A stretch of DNA of 64,000 nt from Nonlabens ulvanivorans (GTDB lineage: Bacteria > Bacteroidota > Bacteroidia > Flavobacteriales > Flavobacteriaceae). The translations under genes and the position numbers were made by a program. Within the stretch, counting starts at the first letter, position 1. The number at the start of each line of letters is the position of its first letter. This document shows positions 9,787-19,091 of this stretch, piece by piece. The stretch spans positions 1-64,000 of the forward strand of contig NZ_BBMK01000006.1 of NCBI RefSeq assembly GCF_000755285.1. Direction: 5' to 3'. The notes under the pieces are model-generated. The model was given only the letters and a program-made list of their open reading frames with translations, did not search any database and had not been told where the DNA came from.

Positions 9787-11600
9787 TTAGCTTTCGCCCG
9801 TGATATTTATGAACACCTTTTTTCCTTGAGCGGTAAGTTCTGACTCTTTACAAGCAAATAATTCATCGACAAGATTCTCCATAGCCTCTTGACTCATAGA
9901 TTCTCCACTTCTGATAGCCATTCCTCTAGCCATGGTAGCTGCTAGCCGATCTGATTGAGAAAAACTTTCTTTAGGTAAATCTAATTCACTATCTCTGATG
10001 ATAGTTTCCAGAACCTCAGGCACGTGTTTTTCTTTCAACTGGATAGGCAATCCAACAATCTCAACGACATTATTTGCTAAAGTTTTAAAGATAAAACCTG
10101 TCTGCTCTAGCTGTTCTTGTAATTGTGTTAAAATAGACACTTCATCAACAGGTAAATTAAGTCTCAACGGAAATAACAATTGTTGACTTGTACCTCTTTG
10201 TACAGTGATATGCTTTAATAATTGCTCATACAAAACACGTTCGTGAGCACGATTTTGATGAATGACCAGCATACCACTCTTTAAAGTGCTGATGATAAAT
10301 TTGCGCTGTAATTGAAAAATATTGCGCGTTACTTTCTCATCCTCAAACATCGATGTGGTCATTGACACCTCTTCTGTCTCATCTAGTAAGGTTGAAGCAT
10401 CATCTAATCCAGCATATAGCGATTCCCATGCTTGCGGCACAGGTTTACTATAAGATGGAGTTGATTTACTGGTGCTAGAACTAGAACTGCCGGTATTTGA
10501 AAATGGATTAAAATCTGGATTGACTTCTATTTTAGGAGAACTGGTATTTTTCTTAGTATACTCATAAGGAACTTCGTATTGAGGTTCTTTGTCAAAATCA
10601 ATCGCATTAATACTGAACTGTCCTAGCGCATGTTTTACACTTGCCCTAATAATGGCATATAAACTATGCTCATCATCAAATTTAACCTCAGTTTTGTAGG
10701 ATGAATATTGATATCTACACTATCCTTAGGTACATCTAAAAATAAAAAATATGTTGGATTGTTTTTCTCTTTAAGCAAGCCTTCAAAAGCACTGGTCACG
10801 GCGTGATGTAAATAATTATGCTTGATAAATCGGTCGTTAACAAAGAAGTACTGTAAACCTTTAGTTTTACGAGCAAACTCTGGTTTACCTACAAAACCAG
10901 AAATTTTAACTAGTTCTGTTTCTTCTTCAACAGGAACCAACTTTTCATTAGTCTTTGCTCCCATAATATTTACTATACGCTGTCTGTAATTACTAATTGG
11001 TAAATTAAATAGCTCTGTATCGTTACTAGAGAATTTAAGTCCTACTTGAGGATGCGCCATAGCAACTCGATGAAACTCATCAGTAATGTTGCGCAACTCT
11101 ACATTATCAGATTTTAAAAATTTACGACGTGCTGGTACATTGTAAAACAAATTGCGCACGCTAATCATAGTTCCCTTTGTGGTTACAACAGGTTCTTGAT
11201 TGACAACTTTACTACCTTCGATTTCAAGAATAGTCCCTAGATCATCATCTTCTCTTTTGGTTTTTAAAGACACATGTGCAATAGCCGCTACAGAAGCAAG
11301 CGCTTCACCACGGAAACCTTTTGTATGTAAATCAAAAAGATCGTTTGCATTAGTGATTTTTGAAGTAGCATGTCTTTCAAATGCCATACGAGCATCAGTC
11401 ATACTCATGCCTTTACCATCGTCTATAACCTGTATGAGTGTTTTACCAGCATCTTTAACAATTAAAGAAATTTGCGTCGCACCGGCATCGATGGCGTTTT
11501 CTAACAACTCCTTTACAACACTGGCAGGTCGTTGCACAACTTCTCCAGCCGCGATCTGGTTAGCCACGTGATCGGGCAATAATCTTATAATGTCTGACAT
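9787..11600 (-). CDS. mutL: DNA mismatch repair protein MutL, frameshifted near 10692
   Basis: The N-terminal GHKL ATPase shows [20 protein letters not shown]-like sequence, NAIDAGAT (Mg2+ Asn), DDGKGM and TKGFRGEAL. The frame breaks after NIHPTK near 10692; adding one A restores [21 protein letters not shown] Ser/Thr-rich linker follows, then the C-terminal dimerisation domain, giving about 604 residues. The endonuclease motif DQHAxxER is replaced by [12 protein letters not shown] with ACKE near the end, as in many Bacteroidota where part of the site is altered. MutL couples MutS mismatch recognition to strand removal. The break looks like an A-run error rather than loss of function, but a real mutL defect would give a mutator phenotype. 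Confidence 0.93.
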
Positions 11601-11609
11601 GAAGTCATT

Positions 11610-11891
11610 CTAAAATTTAAATATGGATAAATCAAAATCAATTAACCATAGAAAGACTAATACAAGCACAGCTATTATAATATATAAGCGCTTTTTAACA
11701 CCAGCATCCACACCTTGCTTATAATCACTCATGGCCGTATTAAACCTATTCTTTAAACCACCTGCATCAATAGTTGATCGGTGTTCATCAAATTTATGTT
11801 TAATTTCAAACGGTCGTGTTCCTTCCTCCTGCTTGTAAAAGCGAGGCTCGTAACTATACTTTTTATTTTTGCGACGTGTTAGAATTCCCAT
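11610..11891 (-). CDS. Small membrane protein, mutL-ribH neighbourhood
   Basis: This 93-residue protein has a very basic N-terminus (MGILTRRKNKKYSYEPRFYK), a polar middle and one C-terminal membrane helix (about 69-85, LYIIIAVLVLVFLWLI). Homologues beside mutL/ribH have been labelled riboflavin synthase subunit beta, apparently by neighbour confusion; nothing here supports enzyme activity. It lies 9 bases upstream of mutL in the same operon. Function is unknown. Confidence 0.75.
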   Translation of the reverse strand: MGILTRRKNKKYSYEPRFYKQEEGTRPFEIKHKFDEHRSTIDAGGLKNRFNTAMSDYKQGVDAGVKKRLYIIIAVLVLVFLWLIDFDLSIFKF

Positions 11892-11906
11892 AATTATGGT
11901 TTATTA

Positions 11907-11914
11907 CAAAGTTA
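11907..11914 (-). promoter_or_regulatory. Candidate Bacteroidota -7 box for the mutL operon
   Basis: On the minus strand the sequence reads TAACTTTG, matching the Bacteroidota -7 consensus TAnnTTTG, 15 bases before the start at 11891. A TTTG lies 24 bases further upstream (11939-11942), slightly beyond the usual spacing of about 19-21. Sequence match only. Confidence 0.35.
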
Positions 11915-12016
11915 ATAAATATGCTCTAGTACATACGTCAAACACCATACCGACTATCAACAATCTGATTAAAATTAAAAAAACAGTAGTTTAAAGACCA
12001 TTTATGTTTAATAATA

Positions 12017-12034
12017 ACGCTTTCGCGAAAGCGT
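12017..12034. repeat. Palindromic repeat, perfect core, between divergent genes
   Basis: ACGCTTTCGCGAAAGCGT lies in the intergenic region between the mutL operon and the divergent subtilase gene, about 96 bases before the latter's start. Confidence 0.95.
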
Positions 12035-12129
12035 AACCATCAACAAACCAACCTATTCTAAACTTGCGTAATCTTTTTGTGATTTTTAGGCATTATATTT
12101 AAGGATTCCAAAAAAAAGTTTTTCATAAT

Positions 12130-15100
12130 ATGATTCTAACCAGCCCTTTTAATAGTATCGTTAAAACGACTTTCTCATTTTTAATCATTTGCTTTAGTAC
12201 GTTCTCTTTTTCTCAAGACTCTTATCCCATAGGTTTTCAAGGAGATATAATTACCATGGATTCTAACATCGATAGTTTTCAATGGTCAGAATATCCATTA
12301 AGTAGTATAGTAAAAAATAAATTTACTGGATGGATACAGTTTGCACAAACACCTACTTACACAGTTCAACAAGAATTAAAAGCTGCAGGAATTACACTTG
12401 AAGCTTATCTACCACATAGAACTTATGCTTTTACAGCATCGCAAGAAATAAGTCCTTTGTTTTTAAAGCAAAAAGGTGTTATTACAGTTATACCTTATGA
12501 TAATCGTATGAAATTATCACATGATCTTAAAAATGAAACCATTGGTGATTGGGCCATTCGTGGAGATAAAGTGCTTATTCAAATTCAATATTTTAAAACA
12601 CTTACTCCAGAAGAAATTAGTGTAAACTTAAAAAATGATAGTATTGAAATTTTAGAAATATTCTCCACTGGCCATATTGTAATAGTTGCGATCGACAATG
12701 ATCGTATCAATGCTATTGCCTCACACAACTATGTACAATACATGGACATTATCATACCACCATCCATTAAAGAAGATACTGATGGTAGAGGTTTACATAG
12801 GTCTAATAATCTAGACACGCAACAAGTAGGTGGAAGAAACTACACTGGTGCTGGCATTGGTGTTCTAGTAAGAGATGATGGAATTGTTGGACCGCATATC
12901 GATTTTGAAGGCCGCATAGATAACACACAGGCTAGCGGTACAGGACAAACACATGGTGATGGCGTTGCAGGAATTCTAGCTGGTGCTGGAAACCTCAATC
13001 CAGAAAATCGTGGAATGGCAGCTGGATCAAATGTCTATGTCTCTAATTACGCGTCATCTTTTCTAGACGGGACAACTACTTCACTTATCGCAAGTGGAGA
13101 TGTCCAGATTACCAACTCTTCTTATGGAAATGGATGTAACGCAGGTTATACTATAACTGCAAACACAGTAGATTCTCAAATTAATAGTACACCTACTTTA
13201 TTACATGTATTTTCTGCAGGAAATTCTAATGGATCTGATTGCGGATATGGTGCTGGTGGTCAATGGGGAAATATAACGGGTGGACACAAACAAGGTAAAA
13301 ATGTAATTGCAACTGCAAATGTAAATGATGACGGTACTCTTGCCGGTAGCAGTAGTAATGGACCTGCTACAGATGGCCGTATCAAGCCAGATATTACAGC
13401 TCACGGGCAAGGTCACATATCAACTGATGAAGACAACGGTTATTTATCTTTTGGAGGAACCTCAGGTGCTGCACCTGGAATTGCTGGTGTTGCGGCTCAA
13501 TTATATGATGCTTATCAAACCATAGCAAATGGCGTTTTACCAGAGTCTGCTTTAATTAAGGCTATCATGCTTAATACGGCAAATGACGTGGGTAATACTG
13601 GTCCGGATTTTCAATACGGCTGGGGAATTGTAAATGGGTTAAGAGCTGTTAAAACTATTGAAGGACGTAATTTTTTTAGCAGAACGGTTTCACAAGGCAC
13701 ATCAGAAAGTCGTGTTGTTCCTGTACCACAAAATGCTTCACAAGTTAGAATAATGCTATACTGGAATGATCCAGCAGCTGCTACTGGTGTTTTAACAGCT
13801 CTAGTTAACGACTTAGATCTAGTGGTGAGTGATCCAGCTGGTTCTATTTACAATCCATGGGTTCTCAATAGCAGCCCAAATGCGGTGACTCTTAATGCTC
13901 CAGCTACTACTGGAATAGATCGACTTAATAACATGGAACAGGTTGTTATAGATAACCCTATAGCTGGCGATTATATTGTGGACATTACTGGTTTTAATAT
14001 ACCTATGGGTATTCAAAAATTCTATGTGGTTTATGAAATAATAGAAGATCAACTGACCATTACATATCCTGATGGTGGTGAATTTTTAACACCTGGCAGT
14101 ACAGAATTTATTCAATGGGATGCTACTAATACTAGCGGTAACCTCTCACTAGAATATAGCTCTGATAATGGCACGAGTTGGAATGCAATCGCAACTGTAA
14201 GTAATACAAGTTTATTATATGAATGGACTGTCCCTAACGATGTCTCTGGTCAATGTCTAGTAAGAATAACAGATAGTATTGGTAATACAGACACTAGTGA
14301 AGCTGCATTTTCTATTGCACAAAGAGTGACAGGCCTTACGATTACGCAAGTTTGCCCGACATATATTAATGTATCATGGAACTCGGTGCCTGGTGCCACT
14401 TCATATGATGTGTACACATTAGGTCAACAATTTATGGAAGTAAATGGTAGCAGTTCCACTTTAAGTTATAGTATACCTATTACAAATATAAGTGATGCGC
14501 AATGGATCGCTGTAAGTGCTACTGGTGGTAACGGATGGACTAGTTTACGTACCAATGCCATAGAATATGATGGTGGTGGATTACTGAATTGCTCCTTGAG
14601 CAATGATTTAACCGTTGTCAGTATTATAAACACCACTGCAGATTTTCAAACCATTTGTAATCCTGGATCTATCATAGTATCGGCCAGTATAGAGAATCTA
14701 GGATCACAAGACCAATCTAACTTCACAGTATCTTATCAAATCGATAATAACGCAAGCATACAAGAAACCTATAATGGCACTCTTAATGCAGGCTCTTCTA
14801 TTTTATATAACTTCAGTACACCAGCAACTGTCACCGCAAATGGTGCAAGCAGGTTACGTGTTTGGGTAAGTATAGCTAATGATGAACAATTAGTAAACGA
14901 TGAAAAAACGCTTGATTATTTTGCTACAGCAACAAGTGAATCATTAGACATCGTAGAACCTTTTGATATAAATGGTGTACTACCTACAGGATGGATACTT
15001 GATAATCCAGATGGTACAACGACATGGACTGAAGAGTTGAATATTATAGGTAGTGATGGAAACCCAACGACAGCAGCATTTGTAGATGGTGCAAACTATA

Positions 15101-15732
15101 TCACACGTGGGCAAACAGATTCTTTTACTACAAACTATTATGATTTGAATTTTAATGGCACGGCTACTCTTACTTTTGATCTAGCAAAAGCACAATGGTC
15201 TGCAACCTACAATGATGGACTAAGAGTAGAATTATCTACAGATTGTGGTAACACATACAATCAAATCTACTTTAAAGATGGCTTAACGCTTGCGACGGTA
15301 CCCTATACTAATAGTACTTGGACACCTAGCACTGCTGCAGACTGGCGACAAGAAAGTATAGATTTAAGTTCTTATATAGGTAATGATATTATATTAAGGT
15401 TTGTAAATCTTAATGATTATAGTAATAGCACATACATTGATAACATATCACTAAATAGCACTTTATCAACTGAAGAGAACAAGTTAGCGAGTTCAGTAAA
15501 ATTATATCCTAACCCAGCAAGTACCGCAGCGTTTATAGAAATAGACAGCTCCATAGTTGAAACAGTAGACATTCAAATGATGAATAGTCTAGGTCAGGTG
15601 ATTTATCAAGCTAATGAGGTGAATAGTTCAATGACTACAAAGCTAGATGTTAGTAATTATAAGTCTGGATTATACTTTGTAACGATTCAAACGGGAGAAT
15701 TACAAACAACAAAAAAGCTGATTATTAAATAA
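12130..15732 (+). CDS. Secreted S8 family (subtilisin-like) peptidase with T9SS sorting domain
   Basis: This 1200-residue protein starts with a signal peptide (to about SFSFSQ). An inhibitor-like pro-region follows to about 225. The S8 catalytic domain has Asp at about 249 (VRDDGIVGPH), His at about 275 (THGDGVAG) and Ser at about 446 (FGGTSGAAPG). Next come a P/C-terminal beta domain, an immunoglobulin/Fn3-like region (about 640-820), a CARDB-like region (about 830-930) and a jelly-roll adhesin-like domain (about 945-1110). The last 75 residues (VKLYPNPAS ... TTKKLIIK) are a type A T9SS sorting domain, so it is probably exported through type IX secretion and anchored or released. It sits on the opposite strand inside the usual mutL-ribH-recF block. 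Confidence 0.93.
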   Translation: MILTSPFNSIVKTTFSFLIICFSTFSFSQDSYPIGFQGDIITMDSNIDSFQWSEYPLSSIVKNKFTGWIQFAQTPTYTVQQELKAAGITLEAYLPHRTYAFTASQEISPLFLKQKGVITVIPYDNRMKLSHDLKNETIGDWAIRGDKVLIQIQYFKTLTPEEISVNLKNDSIEILEIFSTGHIVIVAIDNDRINAIASHNYVQYMDIIIPPSIKEDTDGRGLHRSNNLDTQQVGGRNYTGAGIGVLVRDDGIVGPHIDFEGRIDNTQASGTGQTHGDGVAGILAGAGNLNPENRGMAAGSNVYVSNYASSFLDGTTTSLIASGDVQITNSSYGNGCNAGYTITANTVDSQINSTPTLLHVFSAGNSNGSDCGYGAGGQWGNITGGHKQGKNVIATANVNDDGTLAGSSSNGPATDGRIKPDITAHGQGHISTDEDNGYLSFGGTSGAAPGIAGVAAQLYDAYQTIANGVLPESALIKAIMLNTANDVGNTGPDFQYGWGIVNGLRAVKTIEGRNFFSRTVSQGTSESRVVPVPQNASQVRIMLYWNDPAAATGVLTALVNDLDLVVSDPAGSIYNPWVLNSSPNAVTLNAPATTGIDRLNNMEQVVIDNPIAGDYIVDITGFNIPMGIQKFYVVYEIIEDQLTITYPDGGEFLTPGSTEFIQWDATNTSGNLSLEYSSDNGTSWNAIATVSNTSLLYEWTVPNDVSGQCLVRITDSIGNTDTSEAAFSIAQRVTGLTITQVCPTYINVSWNSVPGATSYDVYTLGQQFMEVNGSSSTLSYSIPITNISDAQWIAVSATGGNGWTSLRTNAIEYDGGGLLNCSLSNDLTVVSIINTTADFQTICNPGSIIVSASIENLGSQDQSNFTVSYQIDNNASIQETYNGTLNAGSSILYNFSTPATVTANGASRLRVWVSIANDEQLVNDEKTLDYFATATSESLDIVEPFDINGVLPTGWILDNPDGTTTWTEELNIIGSDGNPTTAAFVDGANYITRGQTDSFTTNYYDLNFNGTATLTFDLAKAQWSATYNDGLRVELSTDCGNTYNQIYFKDGLTLATVPYTNSTWTPSTAADWRQESIDLSSYIGNDIILRFVNLNDYSNSTYIDNISLNSTLSTEENKLASSVKLYPNPASTAAFIEIDSSIVETVDIQMMNSLGQVIYQANEVNSSMTTKLDVSNYKSGLYFVTIQTGELQTTKKLIIK

Positions 15733-15741
15733 TCAGCTTTT
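15713..15741. terminator. Bidirectional terminator-like hairpin
   Basis: A near-perfect inverted repeat (AAAAGCTGATTATT, one base, AATAATCAGCTTTT) overlaps the subtilase stop codon. It lies between the convergent subtilase and ribH genes. A-rich and T-rich ends on both sides fit an intrinsic terminator usable from both strands. Confidence 0.75.
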
Positions 15742-15769
15742 AAATATAAATTAATAAAACAGAATATAA

Positions 15770-16291
15770 TTAATGGTCGTTTTTAATAGCGGCCATTTTT
15801 ATTGCGGCTATTGCAGCTTCTGATCCTTTATTACCATGTATTCCACCACTGCGCGCAGCAGATTGTGCATGGGTATCATCTGTTAAAACACAAAATATAA
15901 CAGGTATACGTGTTTTATTTAAATTAAGTTCTTTAATTCCTTGAGTAACACCTTGACAAACAAAGTCAAAATGAGCCGTTTCTCCACGTATCACGTTACC
16001 TACCGCGATTATAGCGTCTAATGGCTTTTTAGTCCTTCTATTAACAACTGGATAGGATCTGTGCTGCATTGTTTTACAGCCATAAATCAACTCAAATGAT
16101 CCAGGAACATTCATTCTGTGTATGTTGAACTCATCAACACCACAATCTATTAAAGTCTCTACAGCACCTTTATAAAGGTTTTCTGTAATATCATCATTCC
16201 ATTCAGAAACAACAATCCCGATACGCATTGCTGCAGCATCGGGTAAGTTGTCTTTATCGTAATGTGATAAGTTTTTTCCTTGCGTTGCCAT
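15770..16291 (-). CDS. ribH: 6,7-dimethyl-8-ribityllumazine synthase
   Basis: This 173-residue protein catalyses the penultimate step of riboflavin synthesis, condensing 5-amino-6-ribitylamino-uracil with dihydroxybutanone phosphate. It shows the substrate-site motifs SEWND, NVPGSFEL, AVGNVIRGETAHFDFV (with the proton-transfer His) and RSGGIHGNKGSEAA. There is an extra stretch of about 12 residues at 75-90 (HRSYPVVNRRTKKP) compared with E. coli, which is common in Bacteroidota. It starts 4 bases after the TPR gene stop, so the two genes are one operon. Confidence 0.96.
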   Translation of the reverse strand: MATQGKNLSHYDKDNLPDAAAMRIGIVVSEWNDDITENLYKGAVETLIDCGVDEFNIHRMNVPGSFELIYGCKTMQHRSYPVVNRRTKKPLDAIIAVGNVIRGETAHFDFVCQGVTQGIKELNLNKTRIPVIFCVLTDDTHAQSAARSGGIHGNKGSEAAIAAIKMAAIKNDH

Positions 16292-16295
16292 GTAA

Positions 16296-17090
16296 TTAGT
16301 TAGCAGATGCAGATGCTTGTGCTTGACCTAGAAGTACTTTGGCAGTGCTAGCTTCATCAGCGTCACCATACGTAGTCTCAATTTTTTCTAGAGCCTTAAT
16401 AGCAGTAGATGTATCACCTGTTGCTAGCGCAGCATTAGCAGCTTTCAATAAATATTTAGGAGAAGTAAATTCATTAGGATTAGTCTCTGCAGCTTGCATG
16501 TAATAAGAAACCGCATCTGCAGTTTGATTAACTTGTACAAGTGCATCACCTATTCCAGCAAGAGATATTGATTCTAAAACAGAATCTCCACCTTTATAAG
16601 CAGTTAAATGATCAATTGCTTTTTGATAGTTATTACCACCTAAGTTTAAATATGCCATTCCTGCTTGATAGTTTGCAAGATTAGCCGCGTCAGTACCTGA
16701 GTACTCGTCGATTATTCTTGTAAGACCAAATTTTCCATTTCCACCTTCTAGAGCTAGAGTGTATAAGGAATCTTGAACATCACCTGTAGCAACAATAGCG
16801 TCGTTATAATAGATATTTGCTTGAGTCATCTCTGCCACAGCCTCTTCAGACTTAGGACCTAATATAAATTGCGTGTAAGCCCACCATAGTATAAACACGA
16901 CAGCAAGTCCACCTATAATATAGAGAATCGTATTTTGATTTCTAGTTACCCATTCTTCAGTTTTGTTTGCTCCTTCATCTAAGGTGCTAAACACTTCTGC
17001 TGTAGTGGATTCAGAATCTAGAATCTCTTCTACTTCTTCTTTCTCTTTCTTAGTTTTAGGTTTGTAGCCTCGTTTATTATAGGTTGCCAT
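16296..17090 (-). CDS. Membrane-anchored TPR protein
   Basis: The 264-residue protein has a charged cytoplasmic N-terminus rich in Lys/Glu and a single membrane helix at about 52-70 (ILYIIGGLAVVFILWWAY). An outer domain of TPR-like helical repeats follows, with A-x-Y-x-G-x-A-Y patterns at about 140-250. The architecture matches YfgM/tetratricopeptide proteins, which are periplasmic chaperone-like factors; the assignment to that role is inference. It precedes ribH in the same operon and is divergent from recF. Confidence 0.82.
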   Translation of the reverse strand: MATYNKRGYKPKTKKEKEEVEEILDSESTTAEVFSTLDEGANKTEEWVTRNQNTILYIIGGLAVVFILWWAYTQFILGPKSEEAVAEMTQANIYYNDAIVATGDVQDSLYTLALEGGNGKFGLTRIIDEYSGTDAANLANYQAGMAYLNLGGNNYQKAIDHLTAYKGGDSVLESISLAGIGDALVQVNQTADAVSYYMQAAETNPNEFTSPKYLLKAANAALATGDTSTAIKALEKIETTYGDADEASTAKVLLGQAQASASAN

Positions 17091-17109
17091 AGTTTCTTTA
17101 TTGAACGCG

Positions 17110-17117
17110 CAAAAATA
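17110..17117 (-). promoter_or_regulatory. Candidate -7 box for the TPR-ribH operon
   Basis: The minus strand reads TATTTTTG, matching TAnnTTTG, 20 bases before the TPR gene start. No clear -33 TTG was seen at the expected spacing, so this is weak. Confidence 0.3.
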
Positions 17118-17212
17118 TAATATTTATCCATAATTAAAAATGTGTTTAAAGCTTTATTCTTCTTAGTTTCAAACCATACCTTTGCTAGAGGTTAAAAAGT
17201 GAGTTAATATTA

Positions 17213-17230
17213 ACGCTTCCGCGAAAGCGA
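17213..17230. repeat. Palindromic repeat, variant with one mismatch
   Basis: ACGCTTCCGCGAAAGCGA lies in the divergent TPR/recF intergenic region, 44 bases before recF. It differs from the consensus by T to C in the left arm and at the last base. Confidence 0.85.
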
Positions 17231-17273
17231 AATAACCTCAACATATTGCTATTCAAAACATTATCAATCACAT

Positions 17274-18353
17274 ATGCATCTCGATTTTTTGAGCTTAGTA
17301 AATTATAAAAGTTTCGCATCTGCAGAATTTGAGCTAGATGAGAAGATAAATTGTTTTGTAGGCAACAATGGTGTAGGAAAAACCAACGTTCTAGACGCTA
17401 TTTATCATCTTGCATTTGCAAAAAGTTATTTTAATCCCATTACGATTCAAAATATCAAACATGACGAGGACTTTTTTGTCATCAATGGAAATTTTAATAA
17501 AAAAGATCGTCAAGAAAAAGTAGTCGTTAGTGCAAAAAGAGGTCATAAACGAGTCGTAAAACGCAATGGCAAAGCTTATGAAAAATTAAGTGAACATATA
17601 GGTCTGATACCACTAGTCATTATTTCACCAGCAGACCGAGACCTGATTATTGAAGGTAGTGATACCAGACGCCGTTTTATGGATAGCGTTATATCTTTAG
17701 ATAATCAAGATTACTTAAATCAACTGGTTACCTATAATAAGCTGATTCAACAGCGTAATGCTCTCTTAAAATATTTTCAAGCAAACCGGACCTTTGATAG
17801 AGACGGATTAGATGTGTATGATGAACAATTAATCTTACTTGCAACGTTTATACATAAAACTAGGGTAGAGTTTCTAGAGTCATTCACTCCTATTTTTAAG
17901 AAATATTATGCTTACATTTCACAAAGTGAGGAAGAAGTGAATATTTACTATAAGTCTGATCTTAATGATACAGTAGCAAAAGATGTGTTTGAAAAAGCAC
18001 TTCAAAAAGACATGCAGTTACAATATAGCAGCACTGGAACACATAAAGACGATTTATACTTTTTACTCAATGGGCATGCTGTTAAGAAATATGGTAGTCA
18101 AGGACAACAAAAAAGTTTTCTCACAGCTTTAAAGCTAGCCCAGTTTGAGTTTATTAAATCTCAAAGTGGTACAGTTCCTATTCTATTGCTTGATGATATT
18201 TTTGACAAACTAGATGAAAATCGCGTTTCTCAAATTATAAATATGGTGAATGATGAACAGTTCGGTCAGTTATTCATAAGTGATACGCATCCTGAACGTA
18301 CAGAACAAGTGGTTAAAGAGATACACCAATCCTATAAGATTTTTAAATTATGA
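17274..18353 (+). CDS. recF: DNA replication and repair protein RecF
   Basis: This 359-residue SMC-like ATPase loads RecA at single-strand gaps with RecO and RecR. It shows Walker [10 protein letters not shown] at about 30, the RecF signature [15 protein letters not shown] at about 122, [17 protein letters not shown] (ABC signature) at about 270 and Walker [13 protein letters not shown] at about 300. The length fits the family. The following lipoprotein gene overlaps its stop by four bases. It lies downstream of a variant palindromic repeat. Confidence 0.96.
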   Translation: MHLDFLSLVNYKSFASAEFELDEKINCFVGNNGVGKTNVLDAIYHLAFAKSYFNPITIQNIKHDEDFFVINGNFNKKDRQEKVVVSAKRGHKRVVKRNGKAYEKLSEHIGLIPLVIISPADRDLIIEGSDTRRRFMDSVISLDNQDYLNQLVTYNKLIQQRNALLKYFQANRTFDRDGLDVYDEQLILLATFIHKTRVEFLESFTPIFKKYYAYISQSEEEVNIYYKSDLNDTVAKDVFEKALQKDMQLQYSSTGTHKDDLYFLLNGHAVKKYGSQGQQKSFLTALKLAQFEFIKSQSGTVPILLLDDIFDKLDENRVSQIINMVNDEQFGQLFISDTHPERTEQVVKEIHQSYKIFKL

Positions 18354-18760
18354 GAAATTTAATTTTATTATTTATAATAATCAGCGTTACTGCTTGCAGT
18401 AATAATAGTAAAGAAATGGTAAATGCCATGGAAGGTTACTGGAATATAGAAACCGTCACCTTACCAGATGGTAGCGAGAGAGAATTTCCTTTTTCTAATC
18501 ATATGGATCATTTTGAAATTGAAGGTTTTAATGGTGTTAAAAATAGAGTAAGTCCTACTTATGATGGTGGCTTTATTAATTATGGAAGTCCTGCTGCCTT
18601 TACATGGGAAGTTGTTGACCAAGATGTTGTATTAACTTTTAAGGATGGAGAAAGTCGATACCAACAAACTTTAAAAAAATGCGATGGATCAACACTTATC
18701 TTATTGCACGATAACGGGACAGAATACATTTATAAAGCACACGAGAATGCGCAAGAATAA
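18350..18760 (+). CDS. Small lipoprotein, lipocalin-like
   Basis: The 136-residue protein has a lipoprotein signal ([16 protein letters not shown], lipobox T-A-C). A beta-rich domain follows, beginning [20 protein letters not shown], which resembles lipocalin-like/META-type small lipoproteins. It is translationally coupled to recF (ATGA overlap) and overlaps the DUF721 gene start by 14 bases. Function unknown. Confidence 0.8.
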   Translation: MRNLILLFIIISVTACSNNSKEMVNAMEGYWNIETVTLPDGSEREFPFSNHMDHFEIEGFNGVKNRVSPTYDGGFINYGSPAAFTWEVVDQDVVLTFKDGESRYQQTLKKCDGSTLILLHDNGTEYIYKAHENAQE

Positions 18761-19046
18761 AAAAGACGACTTCTTAAATATGACCGAGGCTTTAAATGAT
18801 TTTAAATCTCAAAATAAACTTCAAAAAGGGTTTGCTCGTGTTGATGTAGAAACGGCATGGAAAGAAGTTATGGGCAATGGTATCATGACTTACACAACGC
18901 AAATTAAATATAGTGGCACTACCCTATTTATAAGCTTATCCTCGTCTGTTTTAAGAGAAGAATTACTTTACGGACGTACTAAAATCATGGAAAACCTGAA
19001 TAGACATTTAGGTAGTGAAATGATTGATAAGCTAGTATTGAGATAA
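18747..19046 (+). CDS. DUF721 (DciA-like) domain protein
   Basis: The start [16 protein letters not shown] at 18747 is preferred over an upstream in-frame ATG at 18684 inside the lipoprotein gene; this leaves 99 residues. It shows the DUF721 pattern with LQKGFARVDVETAWKEVMG and LFISLSSSVLREELLYGRTKIMENLN. DUF721 includes DciA, the ancestral DnaB helicase loader/operator. Position after recF fits a replication-linked role, but the Flavobacterial form is only distantly similar, so function is inferred. Confidence 0.85.
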   Translation: MRKNKKDDFLNMTEALNDFKSQNKLQKGFARVDVETAWKEVMGNGIMTYTTQIKYSGTTLFISLSSSVLREELLYGRTKIMENLNRHLGSEMIDKLVLR

Positions 19047-19060
19047 GAGGTTTATAATTT

Positions 19061-19078
19061 TGCTTTTGCGAAAGCGTA
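19061..19078. repeat. Palindromic repeat, variant
   Basis: TGCTTTTGCGAAAGCGTA lies between the convergent DUF721 and TamB-like genes. The central C is replaced by T in the left arm, so the palindrome is imperfect. Confidence 0.75.
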
Positions 19079-19091
19079 ATTTAACTCAACC

